Shown here: positions 50,235 through 58,733 of the stretch, one piece after another
How positions within the stretch are numbered: position 1 is the stretch's first letter
Layout of the letters: the number at the start of each line of letters is the position of its first letter
Assembly (NCBI RefSeq): GCF_036898465.1
Contig: NZ_JARUMJ010000001.1
Location: 1,240,001 to 1,304,000 of the forward strand
Length of the DNA: 64,000 nucleotides
Source: Streptomyces sp. B21-105
Lineage (GTDB): Bacteria; Actinomycetota; Actinomycetes; Streptomycetales; Streptomycetaceae
Reading direction: 5' to 3'
The notes under the pieces: model-generated
What the model was told of the DNA's origin: nothing
Seen by the model: the letters and a program-made list of their open reading frames with translations, nothing else
Databases searched by the model: none
Translations under genes and position numbers: made by a program

Positions 50235-51467
50235 ATGACGGACGACACGACGGCATTCGACTGGCGGCCCTTCCTGCAGAAGTGGAGCGGGGAGTGGGCG
50301 GATTCCCTGCCGGACGACGAGACGCAGGGCGAGGACGACGAGACCGCGCGCCGGGCGCGGTGGCTGGGGTTCCCGCCCGCGTCGCAGGAGCGGATCACGG
50401 CCATGGAGGAGCGCCTCGGCCGCCGCATGCCCCCGTCGTACCGGCGGTTCCTCGAGGTCAGTGACGGATGGCGGCACGCGGGCGGGTTCGTGTGGCTGCT
50501 GGCGGGGACCGAGAACGCGCGGTGGCACAACGACGCGTCGGGCCTCGCGGAGATGTTCGAGGAGGACCTGGAGGACGACGCGAGCCCCGAGGAGCGGCAG
50601 GAGGCGGACATCTGGCGGCGCGGGCTGCAGCTCGACGTGGAGTCCGACATCACGCACGTCCTCCTGGATCCCGACGACGTGGACGAGGACGGCGAGTGGG
50701 CCGTGTTCACGTGGGCGAGCTGGCGGGGCGAAGCACCCGAGCGGCACGGGAGCTTCCTCGAGTTCATGCGGGAGATGCACCGGGAGTTCCACAGTCTGCG
50801 GGCGCGTCGCAGTGACGCGGAGCCGGTGTTCGCCAACGACACGACGCGAGAGCTGGACGCCCGGATGGAGAAGGCCCGGCTGGAGGCGCTGAGCGGCGAC
50901 TGGGAACAGGCCGGGAAGACGCTGGACGAGGCGAAGGAGTACGGCAGGCCCAGGGCCGCCGGCCTGGGTGACCAGATCCGCCGCCTGCGCGGACAGACGC
51001 ACATGGTGTACTTCGAAGGCCTGGTGACGGACCCTCGGTACGCTCCAGAGTTGTTGCCGCCGCTGGTCGCCGAACACGCGGCGAACTCGTACCGGGACGA
51101 CTCCCAGCTGACGTTCCACCTGCGGGGCGCCGACGACGGCGTCGTGTCGCAGGCTTTCGAGACCCTTGATCAGGTGCGGAAGGGCACGTACCGGTACACC
51201 GCGGCCGGACCCTTCGGGGAAGCGGTCGAGCGGGCGCGGGAACAGGCGCGGTGCGGGGACGCCGACGGGGCATGGCGGACGCTGATGGACGCTCTGCCCC
51301 GGTGGGAGCCGCTGGGGCCGGACCATCTGGCGCCGGTCGGGTGGGTGGCCGACCCGCTGCTCGGGCCGCTGCTGACTGCGGAGCGGGGCCGCGAGCTGCT
51401 GTCCGTTCCACGAGGCGGGCGGCGGGACGGGCGGCGGGGTGCGGTGCCCCCGCCGGAGGCCGGGTGA
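50235..51467 (+). CDS. SMI1/KNR4-family (SUKH) protein
   Basis: 410 residues. The SMI1/KNR4 fold covers about 50-190: ITAMEERLGRRMPPSYRRFL, VSDGWRHAGGFVWLL, WAVFTWASW and SFLEFMREMHREF. The remaining 220 residues are helical and may be a TPR-like extension (ARLEALSGDWEQAGKTLDEA). SUKH proteins are often immunity proteins against secreted nuclease toxins, but single chromosomal copies of this long form are widespread in Streptomyces with unknown role. No toxin gene is adjacent. Start ATG 50235 is preferred to a GTG at 50211. It is divergent from the MFS remnant. Confidence 0.8.
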   Translation: MTDDTTAFDWRPFLQKWSGEWADSLPDDETQGEDDETARRARWLGFPPASQERITAMEERLGRRMPPSYRRFLEVSDGWRHAGGFVWLLAGTENARWHNDASGLAEMFEEDLEDDASPEERQEADIWRRGLQLDVESDITHVLLDPDDVDEDGEWAVFTWASWRGEAPERHGSFLEFMREMHREFHSLRARRSDAEPVFANDTTRELDARMEKARLEALSGDWEQAGKTLDEAKEYGRPRAAGLGDQIRRLRGQTHMVYFEGLVTDPRYAPELLPPLVAEHAANSYRDDSQLTFHLRGADDGVVSQAFETLDQVRKGTYRYTAAGPFGEAVERAREQARCGDADGAWRTLMDALPRWEPLGPDHLAPVGWVADPLLGPLLTAERGRELLSVPRGGRRDGRRGAVPPPEAG

Positions 51468-51497
51468 GGACTCGAAGTGGTCGTCGGCGGGCCGTGG

Positions 51498-51959
51498 TCA
51501 GCCGGTCGGGGGTGGGGCCTGGTGGCCGGGTGGGCGGGAGTGGATCTGCATGCCCGGGCGGCGTCGGTGGACGGTGAGGTAGGAAAGCCCCTCGCCGTGC
51601 GCCGTGATGCTGCGGGTGGATCCCCTCGGCAGCCAGACGAGCTTGCCCTCGGCGAGGGGCTCCGGCCCGTCGGGCGTGCCGAGGATGCCGTCGCCGGCGA
51701 CGACGAGGAGAAGGACGTCCAGTTCCGGCTCCATGTGGGCGGGGACGCATCGGCCGGCCGGAACACGCACGAGGTTGGCGTCGAGCTGGCGTCCGGACTC
51801 GGCGAGCTTCCACAGGGCGCCGGAGGTGGCCGGGGGACGTCCGGACAGCTCCAGGACGTCGCACAGGATCCCCGCGACGGGCGCCGGCGTCGGGTCGTCC
51901 GGTGAGGGAGTCCGGAGAGGGGCGCTGTCCGCTCCGGGGGTGTCGGGGGCGTCACTCAT
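51498..51959 (-). CDS. Small cupin-domain protein
   Basis: 153 residues. One cupin domain (about 55-140) with RVPAGRCVPAHMEPELDVLLLVVAGDG, reminiscent of the first cupin motif but with only one clear His (AHMEPELD), then LVWLPRGSTRSITAHGEGLSYLTVHRR as the second. Reduced metal ligands suggest a binding or sensing role rather than an oxygenase. It lies 183 bases downstream of the 977-aa TPR gene on the same strand. The function is unknown. Confidence 0.8.
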   Translation of the reverse strand: MSDAPDTPGADSAPLRTPSPDDPTPAPVAGILCDVLELSGRPPATSGALWKLAESGRQLDANLVRVPAGRCVPAHMEPELDVLLLVVAGDGILGTPDGPEPLAEGKLVWLPRGSTRSITAHGEGLSYLTVHRRRPGMQIHSRPPGHQAPPPTG

Positions 51960-52142
51960 GGACGCGCCCCCGTCCGGTGCCGTCCTGCCGAGGTGTCACG
52001 GCGTCCCCGTTCCTACTGTCCTCTGTCCTGTGCACGGCACCAGTATGGCAACGGGTCCGCCCCCTGTGCCGTCGTCCCCGCTGCCGTGGGGTCGGCGCGG
52101 GCCGGGGCCGTTCGGGCCCCGGCGCCGCGTCGGCTCGGCCGG

Positions 52143-55076
52143 TCACTCCTCGTCGCGCAGCCGGGCCGCCAGGGAGGTCAGCGCCTCGGCCTCGTCGGTG
52201 TGGCCCGAGGCGGTCAGACGGGCGGTCGCCGCGTCGAGCCGGGTGAGGGCGGGGGCGGGGCGTTCCAGGTAGAGACCCTCGACGACGCCCGCGAGGCGGA
52301 TGCTCTCGGCCCACTCGCCGATGCGGTCGTCGTCCGCTCCCGGGTCGCCGAGCAGGGCGAGGGTCTTCTCCAGGGCCGCCAGAGCGGTCTCGTACTCGCC
52401 GGCGTAGGCGTTGACCCTGCCGTGTTCGTAGGCCAGGGCGGTGTCCAGGGAGCGGCCGTGAGGTTCGTGTCCGGCGGCGCGGGCCTCGTCGGCGAGCCGG
52501 CCGGCGTCGGCGAGGAAGCCGAGGGCTTCGGCGAGGCCGTCGGGGCCCTGCCGCTCGGCCTGGACCCGGGCGATCTCGCGCAGGCAGCTGCTGAGCCGGT
52601 CGTAGCTCGGGGCCTTGGCGTGGGCGGCGAGTGCCTGGTCGGCCACCTCGCGGGCGCGGGCGAAGTCGCCGGACTCGCCGAGGAGGAGCGCCGTCTCCGC
52701 GGCGATCATCACGTGGCTGGCGGGGTCGTCGTCCCAGCCGGCCGATTCGGCGGCGAGGGCGACGAACTCCACCGTGGCGGCCTTGAGGTCCTCGCCCGTG
52801 TGCAGCGCGCGGGCGCGGGTCAGGCGCAGCTGGGCGACGAGCCGGTCGTCCAGCTCTCCGGCGGCGACCTCCGGTTCCGCCAGCAGGGAGTCGAGCAGGG
52901 CGATGCAGTCCTCGACGCGGCCGAGGTCCAGGCTGAGCTGGGCGGCGTTGCTGTACGTGCAGAACGCCTCCGTCCGGCTGCCGTCGCGGAGCTCCAGTTC
53001 CGCGGAGCGCGTCAGGTGCCGCAGGGCTTCTTCGGGCCGGCCCAGGTGCATGCAGGCCTGTGCCAGATCGCCGTACAGACGGGCGGTGTCGACGGCGCGG
53101 GCCGGCCAGTCGGCGGCCAGGCGCAGCCCTTCGGTCAGGTCGGTGTGCGCGGCCTGCGTGTCCCGCAGGGCGAGCTGGAGCCGGCCGCGCAGACCGAGCG
53201 CGCGGGGCAGGTGCCAGGCGGGGCCGTGTGTCTTCAGCCGGTCGAGGAGGGCGTCGAGCTCGGCGACGGCGGTGGGCAGGTCGCCGGAGATGGCGTGGGT
53301 GCTGGCCCGCAGCAGCAGCGCCCCGGAGATCTGGCCGGGGAGTTCGTGCCGGGTGGCGAACGCGTGCAGCAGGTCCACCTCGGCGAGGACCGGCGCGATG
53401 TGCGCCTCGTCGCCGGTCGTCTGCAGGCGCAGGCCGAGCGCTGTCGCCCGCAGCCGCAGCATGCGGGCTTCCAGGAACGGGGCGAGGCCGGGTGTCTCCT
53501 CGTGCAGACGGACCACGGCCGCGTGGGCGTCGGTCAGCGCGGCGGCCTTCTCCTCGGCCGACCCGGAGTCCTGCCCGGTGGTCTCCGCGGGGAGCTGGGC
53601 GCAGGCGCGTTCGAGGGCCGCGTGTCCGGGGAGCCCGGCGTCCTCGTACAGGGCGGCGGCGTCCTCGTGGAGGGACGCGGCTTCGTTCTCCTCCTTCTCG
53701 TCCGCGCGGTTCGCCTCGTCGGACAGCAGGTCCGCGCGCAGTCGCGCGAGCGGTCCCACGGCCGGGTCGTCGGGGTGGCGGTAGTCGGACGCTGCGGCGA
53801 GGGTGCGCAGCCGCGCCCAGCAGGCCTGTGCGTCCGGGTGCCCCTGCTCGTCCAGGTCCCTGGCCCGGACGATGAGTTCGGGGAGGGATTCCGGCACGGC
53901 GCCGGCGGCAGGGGCGGCGGGCGCGGCGACGGGCGCTGCCGGGGCGACGTCGTCGAGGTGGCGGACGCGCAGGGTCAGTTCCAGTGCGGTGAGGAGCGGC
54001 GCTCGGTCGAGGCGGGCGCTGCGGCGGTCGGTGTGGGTTGTGGTGCCGTTGCGGGCGTCGAAGCGTGCGGCGAGGTCGTCGGCGCGGGCGTGCACCTCGG
54101 CGTGCAGGCCGGCGACCGTCCAGGTGCGGCCCGCGTATCCGGCGGCGGGCAGTTCGCCGTGGCCGAGCTGTTCGACGCGCTGGAGCAGGACCTCCACGCC
54201 GGTGAGGAAGCCGAGCAGGTCCAGCGGCGAGTCGACCTCGTCGAACAGGCTCCGGTTCTCGGAGAGCAGTTCCAGGCCGCGTGCCTCGTTGCCGGTCAGG
54301 GCGCAGAACTCCAGGTGCCGGCCGACCTCCTGGGCCATCGAGGGGTTGCGGCGGCAGCCACGGTAGCCGGAGAGGTGCAGTTCGCGGGCCCGGTCGGTGC
54401 GGCCGGTGCGCAGCAGGGGCAGCAGCGCGTACGAGACGGAGCGGGCCGGTTCCTCCTGGCAGGATTCCTTGCCGTCCAGGACGGGCTCCCAGGTGCGCAG
54501 CGCCCGCTCGTCGTCGCCCGCCGCGAGGTGGTGGAGAGCGCGCTCGCAGATCTCGCAGGCCTCGCAGTCGCTGAGCCGGGTGCGGGCGCGGCCCGCCCAC
54601 AGCTCGTAGGCGAGGGTGGTGTCCTCGCCGACGTGGGCGGCCAGTTGGTACGCCTGGCCGTAGTAGGGCTGGAGGCCCAGGCCGGCCTTCTCGTACCGGT
54701 CGCGCATCTCGGTCAGCCACTGGCGCAGGCTCGCCAGGGGCACCTCGGGCAGCGCGCGCAGGGCGCCCGCGACCCACTTGAAGCGCCAGAACAGCAGGTG
54801 ACGCAGGCGCTCGTCGAAGACGTCGGGATGCTCGTCGAGGAGGTTCAGCAGGCGGGCGAAGACGACGGGCGACTTACGGGGTTCGGAGCCGTAGGTGTAC
54901 GCCTCCTGGAGTTCGAGGAGGGCGTGGACGAGGGTGCCGGGGTCGTCGAACTGCTCGGCGGCGTCGACGAGTTCCTCGGCGGTGACGGTGCGGGTACGCC
55001 CGTAGGGTCGCTGGTCGTTCTCCTGGAGCGCCTGGTGCAGCTCGTCGGTGTTCTGGGGTGCGGGTGCGGTCGGCAT
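52143..55076 (-). CDS. Large TPR-like protein partnered with Hsp90-family gene
   Basis: 977 residues, soluble, almost entirely helical. The N-terminal part (about 1-330) contains a Cys-rich string LSDCEACEICERALHHLAAG and the conserved LLPLLRTGRTDRARELHLSGYRGC. The C-terminal half (about 480-975) carries many 34-40-residue helical pairs of TPR type (for example LYGDLAQACMHLGRPEEALRHL, FCTYSNAAQLSLDLGRVEDC). ATG 55076 has AAGGA upstream and follows the Hsp90 stop by two bases, so the two are translated together. TPR proteins are the classic Hsp90 co-chaperones in eukaryotes; a scaffold or client-handling role here is inferred from this linkage. The frame is open through the Hsp90 gene but that part is a shadow. 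Confidence 0.88.
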   Translation of the reverse strand: MPTAPAPQNTDELHQALQENDQRPYGRTRTVTAEELVDAAEQFDDPGTLVHALLELQEAYTYGSEPRKSPVVFARLLNLLDEHPDVFDERLRHLLFWRFKWVAGALRALPEVPLASLRQWLTEMRDRYEKAGLGLQPYYGQAYQLAAHVGEDTTLAYELWAGRARTRLSDCEACEICERALHHLAAGDDERALRTWEPVLDGKESCQEEPARSVSYALLPLLRTGRTDRARELHLSGYRGCRRNPSMAQEVGRHLEFCALTGNEARGLELLSENRSLFDEVDSPLDLLGFLTGVEVLLQRVEQLGHGELPAAGYAGRTWTVAGLHAEVHARADDLAARFDARNGTTTHTDRRSARLDRAPLLTALELTLRVRHLDDVAPAAPVAAPAAPAAGAVPESLPELIVRARDLDEQGHPDAQACWARLRTLAAASDYRHPDDPAVGPLARLRADLLSDEANRADEKEENEAASLHEDAAALYEDAGLPGHAALERACAQLPAETTGQDSGSAEEKAAALTDAHAAVVRLHEETPGLAPFLEARMLRLRATALGLRLQTTGDEAHIAPVLAEVDLLHAFATRHELPGQISGALLLRASTHAISGDLPTAVAELDALLDRLKTHGPAWHLPRALGLRGRLQLALRDTQAAHTDLTEGLRLAADWPARAVDTARLYGDLAQACMHLGRPEEALRHLTRSAELELRDGSRTEAFCTYSNAAQLSLDLGRVEDCIALLDSLLAEPEVAAGELDDRLVAQLRLTRARALHTGEDLKAATVEFVALAAESAGWDDDPASHVMIAAETALLLGESGDFARAREVADQALAAHAKAPSYDRLSSCLREIARVQAERQGPDGLAEALGFLADAGRLADEARAAGHEPHGRSLDTALAYEHGRVNAYAGEYETALAALEKTLALLGDPGADDDRIGEWAESIRLAGVVEGLYLERPAPALTRLDAATARLTASGHTDEAEALTSLAARLRDEE

Positions 55077-55078
55077 CG

Positions 55079-56914
55079 TCAGCTGTCCTTGCGGAGGGCG
55101 TGGGCGAGCAGGTCGAGGAAGGAGCGGTTGATGAGGCTCGATTCGGCGGGCCTCAGCGGGCGCCGGGACAGCATCGCGGCCTGCCCGTAGAGAGCTTCGG
55201 CGCTGGTCCGGGCCAGCTCGGGCTCGTCGATCGTGACGGCGGTGCGGACCAGCGGGTTGAGCTGGTTGAGGATCAGCTGGGCCCGTGGCGCCTCCTGGCG
55301 CAGGGCGCCGAGGATGTCGCCCCACAGGCCGCCTTCCTGCTCGCGGGCGAGCTGGGAGCGGGTGCGCTCGTGGCGTGCCTCCCGGCTGTCGACGAGGAGC
55401 GCGGGGGCGGAGGCGGGCTGGAAGGTGCGCAGCGCGACGTCGCAGTCGAAGACGGCGAGGGCGTCGCGGGCCCGCGCGAGGTAGGCGGCTGCGGCGAGTT
55501 CCGTCTCCCGGTCGACGGGGTCGAGGTGGGCGGTGAGGGTCGCCGGGTCGAGGTCGGCGACGGTGGCCTCGGGCCTGATCTCGGGCAGCCGGTGGACCAG
55601 TTCGCGGTCGTAGGTGTAGCCGCCGTTGACGACGCCCAGTCCGGCCGCCGAGGCGATCGCCGCGACCTGGCGGAACTCCTCCACGCTCGAGGTGACGAGC
55701 ACGGTGCGGTGGGTGCGGGCGAACTCGTCGAGGGTGCAGTGGCCGTCGGTGGTCTCGAACGGCAGCCAGGGCAGCAGCATCCGCAGGATCTCGTCGTCGT
55801 GCACCGCGAGGGACTTCACGGCCAGGTGGTGGGCCTGGAGGAAGCGGTGCAGCAGGTCGGGGTCGCTGGCGGCGGCCCGGGCGATCCATGCGCGCAGCCG
55901 CTCGGCGAGGGCGTCGCGGACGGCGGCGAGGGTGTCGTCCTCGTACAGGGACTCGCGGGACGCCGTCGGGCGCAGGCTCTCGGCGTCGACGACGCAGCGG
56001 ACGAAGAAGGCCCACTCGGGCAGGATCTCCTCGGCCTGCTCGGACAGCAGCATCCCCTTGACGTGCACGCGGTGCCCATGGCGGCGTCCGGCCGGCACGG
56101 CCTCGGGCAGCACGCAGGCGATGCCCTTCAGGCCCACGGCCGGCAGGTCGAGCTCGATGGTGTCGAGCGGCGTGAAGCCGAAGACGTCCGCCCCGTATGC
56201 GGCCAGCGCCCGGGAGCGGGCGCCCGGCGTGGGGTGGGTGCGGGTCCAGGGGGCGGGTTCGGGGTTGACGGGGGCGCCCAGTCCGGTGCCGTCGTCGAAG
56301 GTCACGGGGTGGCGCAGCAGGGAGCCGAAGTGCCGGGCCAGCGCGTGCACCTGTGCCGGGCGGGTCCACTCGCCCGCGTCGGCGCGCGGCGTCAGGGTGA
56401 CGGTGGTGCCGGGCCGGGGGTGGGCGGAGGGCGGCAGGGTGCGGACGGTGTAACTGCCGTCGCCGCGTCCGCGCCACTCCACGGCGAGGGCGTCGGGGGT
56501 GCGGGCCGAGCGGCTCAGGACGTGGATCTCGTCGGCGACCAGGAAGCAGGAGAGCAGACCGATGCCGAACTGGCCGATGAAGTCGGCGCGTTGTTCGGCG
56601 ATGCCGTCGGCGCGCTTGCTGCTGCGGCCGATCGTGGCGAGGAAGGTGTGCACGTCGGCTTCGGTGAGACCGACGCCGTCGTCCTCGACGCGTACGACGG
56701 AGCCGTCGGCGTACAGACGGATGCCGAAGGCGCCGTGGGACTCGATGGCGTGCCGTGCGGTGAGGGCGTCGACCGCGTTCTGCAGGAGTTCGCGCAGGTA
56801 GACGCGGGGGCTGGAGTAGAGATGGTGGGAGAGGAGGTCCACCAGGCCGCGGAGGTCGACCTGGAAGGTGCGGTCGGCGGCGGCTTGGTGGGCGGAGGTG
56901 TCGCGCAGGGGCAT
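55079..56914 (-). CDS. Hsp90-family ATPase (HtpG-like)
   Basis: 611 residues. The N-terminal GHKL ATPase has YLRELLQNAVDALTARHA (Glu42, Asn46), VEDDGVGLTEADVHTFL and FIGQFGIGLLSCFLVADEIH. The middle domain includes VHVKGMLLSEQAEEILPEW and the conserved Arg of PTASRESLYEDDTL. The C-terminal part is present, ending DLLAHALRKDS. Overall length is slightly below normal HtpG (about 620-640), and the sequence is more divergent than housekeeping HtpG. It has no charged MEEVD-type tail. The ATP-site Glu is intact, so it should be an active chaperone. It lies between the 329-aa gene (77 bases upstream) and the TPR gene (two bases downstream). Confidence 0.92.
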   Translation of the reverse strand: MPLRDTSAHQAAADRTFQVDLRGLVDLLSHHLYSSPRVYLRELLQNAVDALTARHAIESHGAFGIRLYADGSVVRVEDDGVGLTEADVHTFLATIGRSSKRADGIAEQRADFIGQFGIGLLSCFLVADEIHVLSRSARTPDALAVEWRGRGDGSYTVRTLPPSAHPRPGTTVTLTPRADAGEWTRPAQVHALARHFGSLLRHPVTFDDGTGLGAPVNPEPAPWTRTHPTPGARSRALAAYGADVFGFTPLDTIELDLPAVGLKGIACVLPEAVPAGRRHGHRVHVKGMLLSEQAEEILPEWAFFVRCVVDAESLRPTASRESLYEDDTLAAVRDALAERLRAWIARAAASDPDLLHRFLQAHHLAVKSLAVHDDEILRMLLPWLPFETTDGHCTLDEFARTHRTVLVTSSVEEFRQVAAIASAAGLGVVNGGYTYDRELVHRLPEIRPEATVADLDPATLTAHLDPVDRETELAAAAYLARARDALAVFDCDVALRTFQPASAPALLVDSREARHERTRSQLAREQEGGLWGDILGALRQEAPRAQLILNQLNPLVRTAVTIDEPELARTSAEALYGQAAMLSRRPLRPAESSLINRSFLDLLAHALRKDS

Positions 56915-56991
56915 GAGGCATCCGGGGTGAAGGGAACGGCAGGGGTGGGCGGTGGTCCGCAGGACCGGCCGGAGACGGTGTGGCCGGCGGC

Positions 56992-57981
56992 TCAGAAGAC
57001 CTTGCGGAAGCGCGCGTACGCCTTGTCGGGGTCCGACATGAAGGTCCACGGCCACTGGGTGATCACACCGTCCAGCTCGCGGAAGACGTTCGAGGCCGTG
57101 CTGCTGCCCGCCAGCGAAAGGGCCATGGCGAAGATGTTGTAGTCGCCCTGCCAGCCCAGGCGGCGCTCGTACGCGTGGTGCAGGATGCTGCGCTCCGCGG
57201 CTTCTCTCAACTCGGTCCGGATCCGGGGCTGCTGCAGGCAGTCGCGGTCGTCGGACTCCACCCAGTCCTCGATATGCGCCATGGCGATGACACAGCCGAG
57301 CCCGTGCCCGTCGGGCGCGCCGGCGAAGGCCTTCCGGGCGAACTCCAGGGCCTGGCCCGGCTCTCCGCCCCAGCGGGGCTGGAGGTGCGACACCCACTCC
57401 AGGTGGAGGTCCAGGTTCAGCGGATCACGGCGCAGACCCGCCGCGAGCCGGGCATCCTGGACGCTGTCGTCGACGGACATGCCGCGTCCCGAGGTGAGCA
57501 GATGGCGCCACGGTGTGACCCAGTCGGGCCGCAGTTCGGCGGCCTCGAGCAGGTGCTCCTCGGCGATGCGCAGCCGCTCGTAGAAGGTCTGCCACTGTTC
57601 GCGGCCGACGTCCACGGCACGGGCGGACGTGCGCGCCTCCCAGCCCCAGGCGACATGGCGCGCACCCGATATCAGCAGTGCGGTCGCCCGGAGCTCCTTG
57701 TCGTCCTTGTCCTCCTCGGCGGCCCGGACGATCCACTCCTCCAGACCGTCCACATCGGTCAGTTGCCCCAGGACCGCCTGCTCGCGGCCGAGGTCGAAGG
57801 GGGCCAGCGCCGTCTTGACCGCCGACCAGTCGCCCGCGTCGGCCGCCTCGACCAGCGCGAGCACGCGTGTGTCCCCCAGCGCGCGCAGCGCGTACGTCCC
57901 GTGCTTCTGCTTGCGCGGGGGAAGGGCATGCGGATCAGCCGTCGGTCTCTCCGCGCCCCTTCCGAACAGCTTGCCGAACAT
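56992..57981 (-). CDS. Conserved helical protein of unknown function, first gene of the Hsp90-TPR unit
   Basis: 329 residues. The N-terminus MFGKLFGRG is basic and amphipathic. The rest is helical with Trp-rich conserved stretches (RHVAWGWEARTSARAVD, WVTPWRHLLTSGRGMSVDD, YERRLGWQGDYNIFAMALSL). The layout of helix pairs such as AEEHLLEAAELRPDWVTPW and HLEWVSHLQPRWGG is TPR-like, but I do not recognise a named domain. GGGGAGGA lies before the ATG at 57981. It is on the same strand as, and 77 bases before, the Hsp90 gene, so cotranscription is likely. Confidence 0.8.
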   Translation of the reverse strand: MFGKLFGRGAERPTADPHALPPRKQKHGTYALRALGDTRVLALVEAADAGDWSAVKTALAPFDLGREQAVLGQLTDVDGLEEWIVRAAEEDKDDKELRATALLISGARHVAWGWEARTSARAVDVGREQWQTFYERLRIAEEHLLEAAELRPDWVTPWRHLLTSGRGMSVDDSVQDARLAAGLRRDPLNLDLHLEWVSHLQPRWGGEPGQALEFARKAFAGAPDGHGLGCVIAMAHIEDWVESDDRDCLQQPRIRTELREAAERSILHHAYERRLGWQGDYNIFAMALSLAGSSTASNVFRELDGVITQWPWTFMSDPDKAYARFRKVF

Positions 57982-58104
57982 GCCGCGTCCTCCCCTGGTC
58001 CCCGCGTGGTCGTCCGGGGCAGCATAAACGGCCCCACCGACACCGTTTCCACAGGGTTTTTTCACCGGTGCGGCACATCCGGTTCCGGTTCCGCCTACCT
58101 GCGG

Positions 58105-58636
58105 GCCGTGCGCCACCTCGTGCAGGGCGAGCCGGACGCCGCCTGGCCGCAACGGCCCGTGGTGGAGTCGGGGTTGCGCACGGTGCGCGACAAGGGGCTC
58201 GGCTACGACGTGCTGATCCGCGACCACCAGCTGCCCCAGGCGATCCGGCTCACCGAGCGCGTCCCCGACCTGCCGCTGGTCCTCGACCACGCGGGCAAGC
58301 CGCCGATCGCGGCCGGCGACCTGGGCGACTGGGAACGGCAGATCCGGGTGCTGGCCCGCCGCCCGCAGGTCCGGTGCAAGGTGTCGGGCCTGGTCACCGA
58401 GGCCGACCCCGAGAAGTGGAACATCGCGGACATCCGTCCGGTGCGGGACGTGCTGCTCTCCGCCTTCGGCCCGCGGCGGCTCATGTTCGGCTCCGACTGG
58501 CCGGTCTGCGGCATCGCCGGCGGCTGGAACGTGGGCGGCCACCGTCGAGGAGCTGCTGCACGACTGCTCCGCGGCGGAGATCCGGGCGATCCTCACCGAC
58601 ACCGCGACCGAGTTCTACCGGCTGCCGTCCCGATGA
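58105..58636 (+). pseudogene. Amidohydrolase (fuconolactonase-like) C-terminal relic
   Basis: The plus strand reads LRAVRHLVQGEPDAAW, YDVLIRDHQLPQAIRLTERV, LPLVLDHAGKPPIAAGDLGD, VRCKVSGLVTEADPEKWN and FGPRRLMFGSDWPVCGIAGG, the C-terminal two thirds of L-fuconolactonase-type amidohydrolases. A two-base loss near 58530 shifts the frame; the other frame continues WAATVEELLHDCSAAEIRAI, LTDTATEFYRLPSR to the TGA at 58634-58636. The first third, including the HxH metal site, is missing. Confidence 0.75.
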
Positions 58637-58733
58637 CCACGCCGCCGGGGCCACGCCGCCCGGTCATCACGCCGCCGGGGGTGACCACGCCGCCGGGGGC
58701 GGACCGGCGGGACACCCCCGCCGGTGCGCGCCC

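Noticed and set aside
52143..56921. A single open frame of about 1,590 residues covering both the TPR and Hsp90 genes
   Set aside because: The upstream 615 codons are Arg/Pro-rich shadow of the Hsp90 gene; the TPR protein begins at ATG 55076 with its own ribosome site.
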